In this document: positions 1 to 12,617 of the stretch, in pieces
How positions within the stretch are numbered: position 1 is the stretch's first letter
Layout of the letters: each line of letters begins with the position of its first letter
Assembly (NCBI RefSeq): GCF_964204645.1
Contig: NC_134035.1
Coordinates: forward strand, 3,844,501 to 3,908,500
From: Tubulanus polymorphus
Lineage: Eukaryota; Nemertea; Palaeonemertea; Tubulaniformes; Tubulanidae
Reading direction: 5' to 3'
Length of the DNA: 64,000 bases
Translations under genes and position numbers: made by a program
Notes under the pieces: generated by a model
Databases searched by the model: none
Told to the model about the DNA's origin: nothing
The model's input: only the letters and a program-made list of their open reading frames with translations

Positions 1-1536
1 ACTCAACGTTTGGACTTTATCCTAATAGTCATCTTGTGGAATACTACATTCCAGTATTCCAGAAGACGAATATCTTAGAATATCTCGGAATCTATCGATA
101 ATCTATAGATTATCGTTATAACGCCGACATAGCGTTTTATCAATCGTTAAGGACGGAGGTAGTCGAGAATAAATCGAATTTCAAGCACGTTTCACGTTCG
201 TACGGAATGACGAGGGGTTATTCGGTGCGAGGAAAAAATACGAAAATCTAAAAAGAATTTCGAGACGACGTCATCCGCTCGTAAAATCGCGTCGTCGTCT
301 TCTCGGTGTACAGTTCGTTCGATAAAACTACCGCTACGAACGATCATCAATGAGTTGACGAAGCTTTATTCGGCGAGCGATTAAAAACCGACGACGACAA
401 TTACTTATAAAACATACGAACAAACGAACGTACCGATAAAACGAGGCACACGCGCACGAGCGTACCATCGGGTACGATGTTAAAAACCGCAAGGAAAAAA
501 AATTTTACGGACGAACATCAAAGAGACGAATCGTCGAACGGTATTAATTTCTTTTTTTTTCGTTTCATCTTGTCGGATCTTGTCTCGAGGAAGATTCACT
601 TTTTTGTTCGATCGAGTAAAATGTCGGTAAAAACTACTCGCCCCGATTTCGACGGATAGACGAATGTTATATCAGCAGGCGCACCTGACGACCTGAAACT
701 ATATCTGATTTGAGTTCGTCGATGCTTGGTGTTTTTCAAACTGAATTTTTGACAATTTTCCACGACGAATTACAGAATAAAGCGTGTGATTTTTGAATTT
801 CTCTTTCCAGTCATTGAGCGCGTACAAATGCTGGTTTAATTTGCGACTTCGCATTAGGGGGGCGGATTTCATCGAATATTTATCGGCGCGTCGTCGTCGC
901 AAAACGGCCGCATTGTTGACCGCGTTTGTTATTTCAAAAACATCTTGCACCTCAACGAATCGAACGACAAGTGTCCGCGATTGTGCTGAAGTCGCTTAAT
1001 AGCGTTAAAAGCCATTATCCGTCTGCTGACGAAACGTTAATTTATCGCCTTAACGTCGTCGCGCTCGGAGCCGAGTTTGTGATCTTTTTTTAACCAAATG
1101 ATAAAAGATCGTCGTGCGTAAAAATGTTTCCGAGTACCGTCGTTTATCTTTTCGTTTTTTGAAATCTTCAAAAGCCTTTATCGAATGCATTTGTTGCGTC
1201 AACGGAAAACATTCGACGCAGTCATCGTCGACGAGATAATTATTCGGCTGAACTCGATGCGTTAATCGGGCGAAAAAACTCGAGTACATCGACAAGAGAA
1301 CGGCTTGTGACCTGCTCAAAACCTTTGATAAGGCGATGCAAGCTTCGTACAATGCATTCCATGTTGTAGTAAGAGATCTCTTCTCATTTCTGCCTTCGGT
1401 TTGATCTTGAAATGAGATGAGTATTCTTTTTTGGAAAAAAAACGAACATCCACTCTAAATAATTATTCTATGAGCTTTGGATCCCAGGCGCTGTTTCAAA
1501 TGTGAAAGGTTTTAACGATAACCCGGCGAAGGTATC
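1..1536. other. Intergenic sequence without a supported gene
   Basis: No open frame here has splice-site support or recognisable protein similarity. Positions 3..52 hold a decayed minus-strand copy of the hammerhead-like repeat described at 2205..2470. Positions 150..480 and 830..1100 are rich in CGA/TCG and resemble the base composition of exons elsewhere in the window, but I could not join them to anything. Confidence 0.5.
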
Positions 1537-1540
1537 ATAA

Positions 1541-1618
1541 ACTTGCATTACCTTTAACCACAGGGTTAACTCAATTGATATTGAATTAAGTTAACCCTAA
1601 GGTTTAAGGCAACACACG
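1541..1618. repeat. Palindromic MITE-like element, family P, decayed copy
   Basis: Imperfect inverted repeat built from TTACCTTTAACC, a central GTTAACTCAATTGA and the complementary right arm. The same unit recurs at 2530, 11868, 14613 and 54085. No coding capacity. Confidence 0.7.
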
Positions 1619-2204
1619 TTTTCACTGATTTTTCCATGTGACTACACAAAATTCTGAGTTTTCCAGGTTTTCAAGGCCAGTGGCACCACCCTGTGGTTGG
1701 ATCGAGTTTACACGTGAGACGAACCCATCCCTAGGCATATATAAAGGAGGCGAACTTGACCGAAAAAAAAAACCCGATGACACCCCACTGGATCCTTGAC
1801 AACATACCGGGCACCGGCGCTAGAGAATAGACCTAGAATGAATCCAATTAAAAATCATAAACTCATAAAACGCGTAAAAGTTATTATGAAGACGCGGTCG
1901 TAAAGTAAGGTGCGAAGCCGAATTCTGTATAGAACGAACACCTTCGCACAACAATCGTACAAAGCGCCGAGCGGCGACCATTTTTCTATCACATCGTAAA
2001 AACATGATCGAATGACCGTTATTTTTTTCGGATTCCATGCGAGCTAAAGTATGCGTTTGTTGCTCACGTGATTCTAGGAAAACAGCTTGAAAAACGTTGC
2101 CAATCTCGTGTACATACATGTATACATGTACACTACCTATAACATGTAGAGAATCCCACAATAATTACGGAAACATGATATAAAGACCGAAGATGTTTCC
2201 TTGA

Positions 2205-2470
2205 GCTAGGAGTTTATTCAGCGTTTCGACTATATTCTATTAAGTCATCTTCATGAATACTGTATTCCTTGAGCTAGTAGTTTATTCAACGTTTCGACTA
2301 GATCCTAATACTTATCTTCATGAATACTGTATTCTTTGAGCTAGTAGTTTATTCAACGTTTCGACAAGATCCTAATACTTATCTTCATGAATACTGTATT
2401 CCTTGAGCTAGTGTAGTTTATTCAACGTTTCGACTTCATCCTAATAGTCATCTTCAGGAATAATGATGTT
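2205..2470 (-). repeat. Tandem array of four hammerhead-like repeat units
   Basis: Four units of about 67 bp in a row, each with CTAGTAGTTTATTCAACG followed by TTTCGACTA and an ATCTTCA end. Read on the minus strand, each gives an A/CUGAAGA core, a stem built on GACU...AGUC and GAAAC. The last unit (core 2427..2457) keeps an intact CUGAAGA; the first three have AUGAAGA. Units are separated by TGTATTC(C/T)TTGAGC linkers, so this is a true local tandem array rather than scattered insertions. Confidence 0.75.
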
Positions 2471-2529
2471 GTTCTCATTTAAGCATTGATGAAACACTCC
2501 GAGTTCAGTGTTGTAAAGATAATATAAAA

Positions 2530-2643
2530 CCCCTGGAGCCGGTTTTACAGACTGGTATTACCTTTAATCTGGGGGTTAACTCAATTGAAAATGAATTGAG
2601 TTAGCCCCTGGTTTAAAGGTAATGCCAGCCTGTAAAACCAGCT
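2530..2643. repeat. Palindromic MITE-like element, family P
   Basis: About 114 bp with arms starting GAGCCGGTTTTACAGACTGG and ending in the near-complement TGTAAAACCAGCTCC. The centre is GTTAACTCAATTGAAAATG followed by its complement. This is the best-preserved of five copies in the window. Confidence 0.8.
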
Positions 2644-2724
2644 CCTGCGCACTAAGAAGTTAGTAATTTAGTTAGTTTAGATACCACCAGTGTAGTCGAA
2701 GAATAAAAAGAGTCTGAAATGTTT

Positions 2725-2835
2725 CCTTGAGCTAGTAGTTTATTCAACGTTTCCCCCAAATTCTAATTCCTCAGGATGACTACTAGAATATAGTCGAAAG
2801 GTTGAATAAGCAATCAGCTCAAGGAAACATTTCCA
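2725..2835. repeat. Inverted pair of hammerhead-like repeats
   Basis: The left arm has the minus-oriented unit (TTGAGCTAGTAGTTTATTC). The right arm has the plus-oriented unit with GACUA...UAGUC and GAAA (about 2770..2799). Both copies are decayed: the CUGANGA box reads CUCAGGA. Confidence 0.6.
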
Positions 2836-4784
2836 TACTTAAGATCATTTCTTTTGTTAACACTGTGGGATTATAGTGTTTTATCAATGGTTCTGTAAAC
2901 TACAATTTCTTATAAGCCACAAGAGAATTGTTTTTCGAAACAATTTTTTCTGAAGATATGAAGATTTTTTACAGTTATTGTTTCATGTACGATGGGACAT
3001 TATCTATTTTCTACTGTTGAGAATGAATGCTCTACGGTTAGACGAAAATGGCGATCGGCGGAAAACACATATCTTTACTTAACCGGACTTGTTCAGTCAT
3101 GAATAGCATATTACTACATGTAAATACATTAAAAATCGCTTAAGACCAACCGTCATTGCGTTGACAAATTTCCAAATGATGACTTAGTATAGAATAGAGA
3201 ATATCGTATTTTTAGCATCTTTTGTGCAGCCATTTTCATACTCATGACCGTTTTGCAATGACATGATTCACTTCCAGTGGGGATCTTACCATTTGTAGTC
3301 CTCGATATTTTAAGAGGTGAAATATAAGAATTTCCATAGCTACTAAATGAATGAGCAAAAGGTGTTGTCTATGAGTAAGCCATCATGAATACATCTTTTC
3401 ACTAATAGGCAGTTGTGAAAGTGCATCAAATCTAATACTAGGCCTACAGTGTACTGAAACCACTAGAAACAATTATCCAGACCGCGTTTCTAAAATTACG
3501 AAGATTTTTCATAGCTTCGGACACTAAACTTGAAATTTCATAACTTTTCCAAGCCTTTAAGATATAACTACTATAAATCCATAACTTTTCTGGAATAAAA
3601 CAAACCCTGTTCAGAGGGATGCTCAAAAGCTTGTTAAAAAGGGACAGAGTTTTTTCCCCGACTATTCCCCGACATGCCCGTTGCTTTCCCTCACTACTTC
3701 TCGACATGAACGTTGTTTTTGCTGACTTCATCTACTAAGAAAGAGACGGAAACTCTTCAATTTTACGCCCGATCTACGTAACTATCTTAAAACAAATATC
3801 CCTGACTTTTACCCTGATTTCTAGACCAGCGGCCAACCTGTTAAAGCGAACAACCACCGGATAGTCGATACAACGATGATAATAATTTTCTTAACCACGG
3901 TATTCATCGGATCTTTAACTTTCGAACCAACTTATCATAAGCATCTGGTTTGACGTGTACAACTTTTGATATCACCTGCGCTAAGATGGCGCATTATCTA
4001 TTTTCAAACGAGGAATTCCGTGTCCATTCAAACACACAGCGTACATAACAACCCCCGAAAAAAGAAAAAAACGCATTCATTTCACGCGACTCGAAATTTA
4101 TTTATCCATTTCGACGTTCATTATAATCTCGTACGATTAATCGACGACGATTTATTTCGCCGACAGAAAACATTAATTATTTCCGTCGAAACTAACGACT
4201 TCGAACGGACGTAAAGTATTAATAAACGGTGAGTAATTACTTTTCGACGTTTTCGCGATCAATAACGCCGCGCGACGCGGCCCGGTCGAGTCGGGGTCCG
4301 TCGAAACAAGCGAAACGGGAGGTCGGCGTATTGTTCGCGGCGTTCGAGGGGTAGCGTCGAGGTACGACGTCGCAAGACAAATCGTTTACGATTAATTTCG
4401 CGCGGTCGAAACGCATTTATTTTCTTTTCCGTCGGTGAAAAGCGCGCGGCATCGAGCATCGTCCGCCGATGAGCGATCGGTTTCGTATTCATGAGCGAAA
4501 CATTTTCGCGTAAATAATCCCGACCCGAAAAACGCATTCATTTCAAAATCCACCGGCCGACGGCCGCCCTGCCGAAAAACGATCCCTTTCAAACGGAGGT
4601 AAAAAATTGCCGAACGATTTATCACGTTAACGACGAGGTTTATTTATCGCGACAATAATGAGGAGTGCAGTCGTCATTAATATTCTTTTCCTGCTTATGT
4701 TAACTTTCTCAAGAGAAAACGAGTGGGAGGGATAGACAGAATATGGAGAGATGACAAGGTGGCTGCTGTCCCCCTATTTACAAA

Positions 4785-5052
4785 TCCCCTGAGTTTTTCC
4801 AGATTAGTCCCGGAGTGAATGAGAAATTTGATGGTTTAAATGTTCAGAATTCTTTTTTAATGTGGTTACACAAAATTCCTTAGAGCGAATCAGCGAAATT
4901 TTTAGGTTTAAAACATTACAATTCATTCGTTTTTCTGTGAATAACGTACTGATAAAGAAACGTGGTCAATAGCATCGTCCAAATTCCCCATTTTTCCTGA
5001 TTTTTCTGATTCCCAGTTTTCCAGGTTTTTCCAGGTCAGCGGCCACCTTGGA
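4785..5052 (+). repeat. Dispersed repeat, CCAGGT...GGCCACCTTG family
   Basis: Carries the recurring blocks CCCTGAGTTTTTCCAG, an ATTCATTCGTTTTTC-like segment, AACGTACTGATAAAGAAACG and CCAGGTCAGCGGCCACCTTG. The same order of blocks occurs at 31325..31593, and parts occur at 41868..42123 and 51263..51425. It shows no open frame worth calling. Confidence 0.6.
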
Positions 5053-5422
5053 AGAGGAGAGAGGGAGAGTGATCGAGGGGGAGTGAGAGAGGGAGGAGAG
5101 TAAATGGAGAGCGACGGCATTAGAGACAGGGCATTAGAGACATGCGAGAACGAGAGGAATGAGGCAGAAGAGGGAGGTTGCAAAAAGAGACATGCGATTA
5201 CGAGAGGGATGAGGCAGAAGAGGGAGGTTGCAAAAAGAGGAAGGGACAATGAGTGCGGGGATAAGGCACATGACGGAGGTGAGAGGCCTAGACAAAGAAA
5301 TAGGTCAAGGAGGATCAGAATTTTTAGAGATTAAATAGATGGGACAAGGTAGGTAGATACGAAAGATGGAGATTTCATGAGATTTTTGGACACATGAAAT
5401 ATATACAGATCAGGGCAACTCA

Positions 5423-5548
<126 letters not shown>

Positions 5549-5635
5549 TTAAAACGATAACAAAACGATGATTATCCGATATTGATGGTTGCTCAGAGCG
5601 CTTCACAGTTATGCTATCATTAGGCATCCTCCGAC

Positions 5636-5740
5636 AGGGGGAGATTTGAACGCGATGGCATCATGAGACTCTGCCACGTTGGGGTGGGGAAGTAACATCT
5701 GAGCATTGCTTAGGAGTCATCTATCAGATCAGGTGGCCTT
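5636..5740 (-). mobile_element. Partial tRNA-derived SINE
   Basis: Contains a reversed B-box-like GAGATTTGAACG block and, on the minus strand, the tail module CCTGATCTGATAGATGACTC. That module is shared with the SINEs at 11494 and 62438. It is truncated at both ends. Confidence 0.5.
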
Positions 5741-6112
5741 TCAGGTGGCCACTTGATATTTGACTGCCTTCCCCCACTTTTCCCCCGACACGCACGTTGT
5801 TTTCTCTGACTTCGATCAACACAGAATCCGATTAACACAGTCAAATACATAAGGCATAAACGGAAACTATTCGATTTTACACGTGATCTAGAAATTGCAA
5901 CAAATCTACTTGACTCATAGCTTTTTTACAAAATTTCCCGGATATTCCCAGACTTTTTTAAAGGAGAGCCGACCTTTCCTTGATTTCCAGGTTAGCGGCC
6001 ACGATGCCATTTACTGCAGGGTGGAGATAGGCCCGGAATCGCCCGGGGATACTACGGTTATGTACACAATTCAGCGTTCTTTTTAACATTGATAGTTTAG
6101 AGCAGGTATTTT

Positions 6113-6185
6113 TCAAAATTCGACTTCGGGTTCACCGGCACTTTGCGGAGGCGTTACGTTTTGAATTAGCATTTTTAAAAAAAGA
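6113..6185 (-). repeat. 73-bp block also present inside the SINE at 62533
   Basis: On the minus strand it reads AATGCTAATTC, GTAACGCCTCCGCAAAGTG and CCGGTGAACCCGAAGTCG. The same succession occurs on the plus strand at about 62533..62605, so it is a dispersed element. Confidence 0.65.
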
Positions 6186-6209
6186 GCGCAGCCTTCATTA
6201 TCGCTCATT

Positions 6210-6703
6210 ATGAAGATCGATGACAATAAAAAAACATTCGGCACAGTTTCGACTGAACACAATTCGACTGAAGACGAAGAACCTGCAATCGCGAAAATCG
6301 GCTTGAAAAGAGCCCCGTTAAACGACAAAAGCCAAACAGATGTCGAGATCGAAATTCCCAGGCTCATCATTTTTCCACAATGCGGCGATGACAAGCGTCG
6401 ACGTAACTCCGCCGAGATATATAATAAAACTAAACGCGAAAAAAACCACATAAAGAAGTAACATAATCAGATTCATCAATCTTATTCAAACGCGGGTTTC
6501 GGGGGCCCCCGATGAAATCTCTGACACAGATCTTTCTCACCGAACAGAGCGAGAGTTCATCTTCAACTCGGTTATTAGAACGTAAACGGACCAAAGACAA
6601 AAGCGTCGAGGACGACAACGACGCATTCAGATTTCGTAACCTGGATTCGCGCGTCGACTATCGAAAAGCGCAAAAGCGCGCATCGTCATCCCGCGACGGA
6701 TAA
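6210..6703 (+). other. Two unrecognised short open frames
   Basis: ATG-initiated frames at 6210..6461 (83 codons, Lys/Glu/Asp-rich) and 6512..6703 (63 codons, Ser/Arg/Asp-rich) lie close together on the same strand. The second has a codon style like the real exons of this window. I see no clear splice sites joining them, no known domain and no adjacent gene, so these may be chance frames or exon relics. Confidence 0.15.
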
Positions 6704-7175
6704 ACAATCGCCGAAGAAAAGGCCGGTCGCTTTATTGTCCGACGCCGGTCTTCGTTCCGCGGCCCCGGAGTTCTTTCACAGCAGAAGCGGCCGAGTTCAT
6801 CAATATTCGCGGCGATAAATACGTGTTGACAAGCCTGTGAATTCGCGGCCCGATCTTCCCACCTGTTACGTGATATCGGGCGATGGTTTTTCTGTAGATG
6901 TCATCGCGCGATTCAATGCGACGAGTAAATCATACGCGGCGAGCTATTGTCGCCGGCCGGGGCGGGTACGAACGAATGATTTAAACACGACTTTCAAAAA
7001 AAAAAAAACAACAACAACGACGATGACGACGACCCCCGAGATATAAAGCCGCGAATGCTCGACCCGGGAAAGTTAACCGTAAAATTAGGACGCGTCGTGA
7101 AATTCTGTGTTTGTTTCTCTGAAGATGGCACAGTGAACTGGGATACGTAAATGACCGGGATAGCCACTCTTATTA

Positions 7176-7575
7176 GACTTAACTTTTTCCCCTGACTATT
7201 ATTCCCTGACATGCACGGTGTTTTCCTTGACTTGATTTGCTAAGAATCCATTCAATTAACACAGTCAAATACGTAAAACATATACGGAAACTATTTGATT
7301 TTTTGAACAATATATCAATCTTGATAGATTTCTCTGACTTATCGCTGATTTTTAGCTTTTTTACCAAATTCCTTGACTATCATTCCCTAACTTTTTGAAA
7401 GTGAAGGAAATTCCCCGACTTTTCCCTGATTTCCAAGTATTCATTATTTGACTTGCTTTTCTCCCTGACTATTCCCTGGTATGCACGTTGTTTTCCCGGA
7501 CTGGATCCAATCAAATGAATCCAAGAAAATGAATTTTCCAGACTTTTCCCTGAGTTCCAGGTAAGCGGCCACCTT
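7176..7575 (+). repeat. Tandem or nested copies of the CCAGGT...GGCCACC repeat
   Basis: Repeated blocks TTTCCCTGACTATTATTCCC, CATGCACG(G/T)TGTTTTC and TTTCCCTGATTTCCAAG recur two to three times, ending in AGCGGCCACCTTG. Similar fragments sit at 5745..6005. Confidence 0.5.
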
Positions 7576-9644
7576 GCTATAAGTATGAACCATGTAGCAA
7601 GTCGAAGTATCTAATCATTAACTTAAGAGATCAACCTTTTAGCACTCATTTTTTCTCATCAGAGATAGAGAGAATTTCTATAATATCGTTCGCATTTCAA
7701 ACCGTGTCACAGCGAACATATCAATCGCGTGGCCTGAGAAAAAGCTATATTTTTACGAGCAGCATTCAATGATGCTGAGAGAGATATATATCGAGGTCTC
7801 GACTCGCGTATTGTCTGAAAGTCATTTTTCGAAACGATGCCCGCAGAAAAAGAAAAACGTCCATTCAAAAAAGACTAGTCGTCGTAAAAAAAACCCGAAA
7901 AAGACGTCCTTGTGTGAATTCGAATAAAACCTATAAATCTCGGGGTGTCGCGGACGCGATGCAGCTAGGCAACCCATAAAAATCCGGCCCCGAAATCACA
8001 TTCGCGACCGAAAAACGCTTTTATTCGTTCGAGGTCTCCGTTTGTCGTCGGCTTCGGTGATTAAGTGTTTTACATCGAGAATAGATAAAGCTCGTTCCGC
8101 GTCCCCCCTCCCGAAAAATAACTAACGAGAACGAAAACCATAATAAACAACATAAATTATCAAACATCGTGCGTTCAATACGTAAGCTTTCAACAGTTGC
8201 TCGCTTTGTGATGAGGGGCAGACGACGACGTCGACCGGCTAACTGATTTCACCGGCGAGACGAAGCGTTTTTTGAAAATTTACCGAGGCGGCCGGCGACT
8301 ATTCTAAATACCGTACGAACTTTCTCGTCAACACCCGATAGATACGTGCGATTTCTCTAGCGATTTCGCGAAATCCGCGTCGTTCTATTCAAATTTTTTC
8401 GAAATTGACGATGCTGTTTTTTGTGCGCGTTCGTTTCAAGGCTTACGATGACAACAGGTGCATGCATCCCCCGACAACGAGATCGAGGACGAATAGGTAA
8501 ATGATGATGTTGCGCGATATTTACGAGCTAGCACCGGCCGGCTTGCGTCGGAGTTCATTCATCGCGGTTTCTTCTTTAAAGGTGACCTTACGTTACCGGA
8601 CTGATTATTTTTCTAAGACGCCATTTTCTTGTCGGAGATGAGCGAATACGTTTTTCAAAAATGTCGCTACTAGTACCATGAATCTAGATTGAAAACGATA
8701 CCGGACGATTCTACAGTCGTGAAAATTGTCGGCTTGAATATTTACCTGGTTAATCTCTGATCTTGGTATTGGCTGAAAAATCGAAAAATAAAAAGAATTT
8801 CATCGTTATTACAAACAAAAAGAAGAGATATTCTTTCTAAAGTTTCAAACAGACGCGACTATCTGATACGTCTGTTTGTAGTAGTTTTCACCCAAAAACG
8901 ATGAGAGCAATTTGACATTAAAAATAGTGGTTTAATAGAAAGTGAATTAATAGAAATGATTCTGATTTTGAAAGTATTTTGTTATTTTTCAGGAATAGTT
9001 TAGCTCGAAAACAGAGTAAAAACGACTCTAAAATAGTATTCATAGTTAGGGCTGGTTGAATAGCGTAAGAAAAGGGTGTTCGGTTCCAATGACTGAAAAT
9101 AGAAAAAGGGTCCGACAAGAAATTAAGATCAGCATATACGAAAAGACTCAAATGAATAAATAACATGTTGACCGGTTGAAAAGGCGCGCGTCGCTTGTTC
9201 GCACTTGAAAAACCATTTCACTCTCCACTGTCCATGACAAATGACCAATCAGAGGACAACGCAGTTGTCATGACACGTTTCAAATCTGACAAATCGTCGG
9301 ATTGTAGAATTAATTGACCGCACGGATAGACTATGATTTAGTCGTTAACTCGCCGAGCTAGTCTGACCACCCAGGGAGCCAGTCGCTCAGAACTCGGTCG
9401 ACGAATAATGACCTTTTAGTTATCCAGTTAAACCAGTTATTGAGCAACTGACCTGCAGGTATTACACCTTGCCCGTGGATTAGTTCAAAAATACCTGACA
9501 CAAACAACTTGAATGTAAATGAAACTGTTTTCTTAAATCGAATCTTGTTCATGAAAGGAAACCATCGATGAAACATTTTGTGCCATGTGTCGATACACCG
9601 GGAATGCCACGCTGATATAACGAGAAAGATGAAGTGCGGAAAGT

Positions 9645-9765
9645 TTCCTTCAAGCTAGAAATTTATTGATTCGACGTTTCGACTATGACCTAATTGTCAT
9701 CTTCTTCAGGAAGGATATAGTCGAAACGTGTAATCAATAAATTATTAGCTCGAAGGAAACTTTTC
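9645..9765. repeat. Head-to-head pair of hammerhead-like repeats
   Basis: Inverted repeat whose outer arms are TTTCCTTCAAGCTAG and the complementary CTCGAAGGAAAC. The left copy is on the minus strand (GTTTCGAC...TCTTCTTCAGG) and has a three-base insertion in the CUGANGA region. The right copy keeps AUAGUCGAAACG. Confidence 0.65.
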
Positions 9766-9892
9766 GCACTTCATCTTTCAAGTTATATTAGTGTCGGATT
9801 CACAAAGGAAACTCACGGTGAAATACGTAATTTTGAAATGATCCTGTAAGGAATCTAAAATTTTGACGCCAGGTTTAAATGAAGCAGCCTAC

Positions 9893-10509
9893 CTCGGATA
9901 GAAAGGGTCGTGATAGTAATTCGAATATGCGTTGTATCGACAACTGTTGTTATTGTTGTTGTATCCGGCGTAGACGTTGTACTGGCCGTAGTAATAATCA
10001 TCCGAGTAATCGTCCCACCGATGGTAGGTGGCGCCGCCACCATACGCGTTGTGCCCAGAAGTAGGCGTAGTATACGCGTACGCGCCGGCCGTCGGGTTCG
10101 CGTTCCCAAACGACGGCTGATACGCCGGGCTCGATGGATAGGCGGCGCCGGACGTGCAGTACGGCGACGGCGCATACGGCGACGAGCACGCCAACGAGTA
10201 CGGGTGATGCGCGCACGCCGGCGAACAGTGCGCCGAACACGGCGACGTGGTGTGGTTGAAGCATTGTTGCGGCGTCGACGCCGGCGTGCACGGCGTACCG
10301 GGCGCGGCGGTCGTCTGCGGTGATACCGGGTACGACTGGTTGGCGTAATATTGCGTCGAATTCGCGCCGTTAAAATTTTGGTTGTCACCGCCGCCGCCGC
10401 TAATATTATCAAACTGCGTCAAGGAGGAAGACGACGAGGACGTGTACGCGCCGTAGTCCGCCGTTGCTGCGCTCGCGGCCGGCGACACATCGGAAAGTAA
10501 TTTCAACAT
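9893..10509 (-). CDS. First coding exon of an unidentified, probably regulatory gene (start 3)
   Basis: The exon opens at ATG 10509 (protein begins MLKLLSDVSPAAS) and runs 205 codons plus two bases to a donor CCGAG|GTAGGC at 9893. An in-frame TAA lies just upstream of the open stretch near 10661, so the ATG is a real start candidate. The product is low-complexity, rich in Tyr, Ser, Pro, Ala and Asn, with runs of Ser (around residue 25), Gly (around 37) and Asn near the end. There is no DNA-binding domain in this exon. It ends in phase 2, exactly like exon 13225..13438, so both could splice to the same downstream exon left of the window. It could be an alternative first exon of that gene or the first exon of a separate one. 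The intrinsically disordered, activation-domain-like composition suggests a transcription or RNA-regulatory factor; I cannot name the family. Confidence 0.65.
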
Positions 10510-11020
10510 AATAATACGACGCAATTGATCGCCGCGGCGACCCCGGACGGTGCGTAAAAACAAACAAAAGTCGAATTCGCCGAGAACAATACGAAGAGAT
10601 TTATCCGCGTTCGGGTTTTTTGATCTATTCGCAAAATTCCCGTCCAAATTTCTCACAAATTAACGTTCGCGAAATTACAAAAGGATCCGTCGGTTCGGTC
10701 GTTCAGATGCGCGTTCAGATCTTGGGAACAATTCTGTCCGTTTTTCCCAGCGACTAGCGACGAGTTACGACCGTCGTGTCGACGTTCGGTGAAATATGTG
10801 AGAACCGCCGAGAAAACCCGTGTGTTCGTTTCGTCGGGGAGGGGCGCGTCGGGGTCCGAGTCGACGAAGACGTGTGCCAAAAAACTATGAAATGAAAAAA
10901 ATGCGAACAAAAAACGACGAAACCCGAGGATTCGTCGACGAGACTTCAAAAGGCGCTCGGTTTTTGATCGGCGAATTTCACTTTTTTTTTTTTCTTTTGA
11001 AAAACGTTCAGGGGGAGGGA

Positions 11021-11220
11021 CTTAAATACGTCGCACGTCGACGGGTTTTTAAAATTTTCGGCTGCTTTGTTGTTGTTGGGGAATTAAGTAGCGCAATTCG
11101 TCGCCGACTGAAAACATTTACGAGATGAAATTTCCCACCATAAATTTCGCCGTGAAACGTCGCGTTTGACAGGCCGCGGTGGGCGGGGCTTACGCCGGCG
11201 CCGGCGCAGCGGACGATTGG
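11021..11220 (-). promoter_or_regulatory. Promoter-like region for the exon starting at 10509
   Basis: Upstream on the minus strand lie a TATTTAAG box (11021..11028), a GC box GGGCGGGGC (11181..11189, plus-strand reading) and a CCAAT box (complement of ATTGG, 11216..11220), in a CpG-rich stretch. If the TATA-like box is used, transcription would start near 10990 with a 5' UTR of roughly 480 nt. This is motif evidence only. Confidence 0.35.
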
Positions 11221-11493
11221 CTGAACGGTAACTCGTCGGGCCGTACGCGAATGAGATTAATTTCAATCGACCTCGAAGAGAGCATAAAACGAGCAAGAAA
11301 ACGAAACGTCCCGCGACATCGAAAAAAAGGTCAACGGAATTATCTTTCTCGAAGTTGATAATGTAGCGCGATATAATCCCATGAAAAGAATACCAGCTCG
11401 GCCATTTTCCATCTATTTATGAGTGAATCGGAGAAATCTCTAGGTTTAAAATTCATTCATTTTTCATTGAATCAGGTATTGATACAGAGCAAG

Positions 11494-11690
11494 CGGTGTA
11501 GGGGCGAGTGGTTAGAGCGTTTGGGAATCGCTCTGGGAAGCCAGGGCGCGGGATCGAACCCTGTACATTACCGTAGTGTCCTCGGGCGAGACACTTATCC
11601 TCATTGGGTACCTGGCCTGATAGATGACTCCTGAGCGCCTAGTAGCTGCTTGGATGCTCTTTTGTGTCTAAATAAACTCATTCATTAATT
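11494..11690 (+). mobile_element. tRNA-derived SINE
   Basis: The head has an A-box-like GGGCGAGTGGTTAGAGCG and a B-box-like GGATCGAACCC, in the spacing of a class II tRNA. The body carries CTCGGGCGAGACACTTATCC and TACCTGGCCTGATAGATGAC. The same head and body recur at 62438. The acceptor stem does not close as a tRNA, so it is a SINE and not a functional tRNA gene. A further shared tail (CAGGGAGAGATGACGGATAC) runs to about 11800. Confidence 0.75.
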
Positions 11691-11867
11691 AATGTTGCTT
11701 GTCCCCAGGGAGAGATGACGGATACAAGGAATAAGGCTGGGGGTAATTATACCAAATTTGAACTGACCCTGGTTAGGATACCTGCGCTATACCAATGAAA
11801 TTATTATCACTATACAGAAACAAGTCCATCATCCGAATTCCCTGAGTTTTCCAGGTTTTTGGTAAAA

Positions 11868-11988
11868 ACCCTGAGCCCGGTTTTACAGACTGGTATAACC
11901 TTTAATTCGCGGGCTAACTCAATTGATAATGAGTTGAGTTAACCCCTGTATTAAAGGTAGTACCCGTCCTAAAAACCGGCCCCTGAGT
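11868..11988. repeat. Palindromic MITE-like element, family P
   Basis: Arms GAGCCCGGTTTTACAGACTGG-type and the right-arm complement ending AAAAACCGGCCCCTGAG. The centre is GCTAACTCAATTGATAATG with its complement. It is inserted inside a CCAGGT-type repeat, which resumes at 11989. Confidence 0.75.
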
Positions 11989-12617
11989 TTTCCCTGATTT
12001 TTTCTAGATGTTTTATTCAAGATTTCCTGAGTATTCCAGGTTTTCCAATGTCACTGGCGACCCTGAACGGTATCGTTTCAAACGATCTATTTTTCGTTAT
12101 TTCTCAAAGTCGATACGCGACAACGCGATATATCGAATTCCGCGTGAAGAAGAGAAGCCGAAAATCATTCATGGCCCACAGGTGCGAATCGGCGTGTACG
12201 CGAATCGGGTAATGAATCATACACGCGTGATTAGATTCGCGAGGTTACCCCGTATTTTAATAATGTCCTAGCGCGACACAATCAGTCCATTGTCGAACGA
12301 TGCCCGAAATCCGTTTTACTTCATCAACCAAACGGAGCAGGTTTATTTAATGGCCGAATCCGTCGGCAATTATCGTCAATCACGCGCGCGGTCGCCGCGG
12401 TTTTTTTTGCGCGATTGATACGGTTTTTTTTAATGGTATTCACGCAGACGCGGATTCACCGGGGCAACGCCGACACTTACCGACAAGAATGCGCGCAGTC
12501 GAATTTACTATATAAGGCTAAAAATAAATGATACCTCGTTTTTATGTTTCTGCTGAGCTTAAAAGTTTACCCGGCCGGCCGCCTATCACCCTGTAGATTA
12601 CTTTTCTTTTTAAACAT

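Noticed and set aside
4259-5334. Several overlapping frames on both strands
   Set aside because: They arise from CGA-rich and GAGAGG-rich sequence; no splice signals, conservation or domain.
9855-10412. Arg/Thr-rich and Val/Arg-rich frames overlapping the exon 9893..10509
   Set aside because: Shadows of a GC-rich coding exon in other frames; the ATG, donor and phase support the Tyr/Ser-rich frame.
10510-10656. N-terminal extension of the exon starting at 10509
   Set aside because: The longer frame begins at GTG; the first ATG is at 10509, so the extension is read as 5' UTR.
11494-11570. tRNA gene (Ser/Leu-like A and B boxes)
   Set aside because: The acceptor stem does not pair and the same head plus tail recurs at 62438, so it is a SINE.
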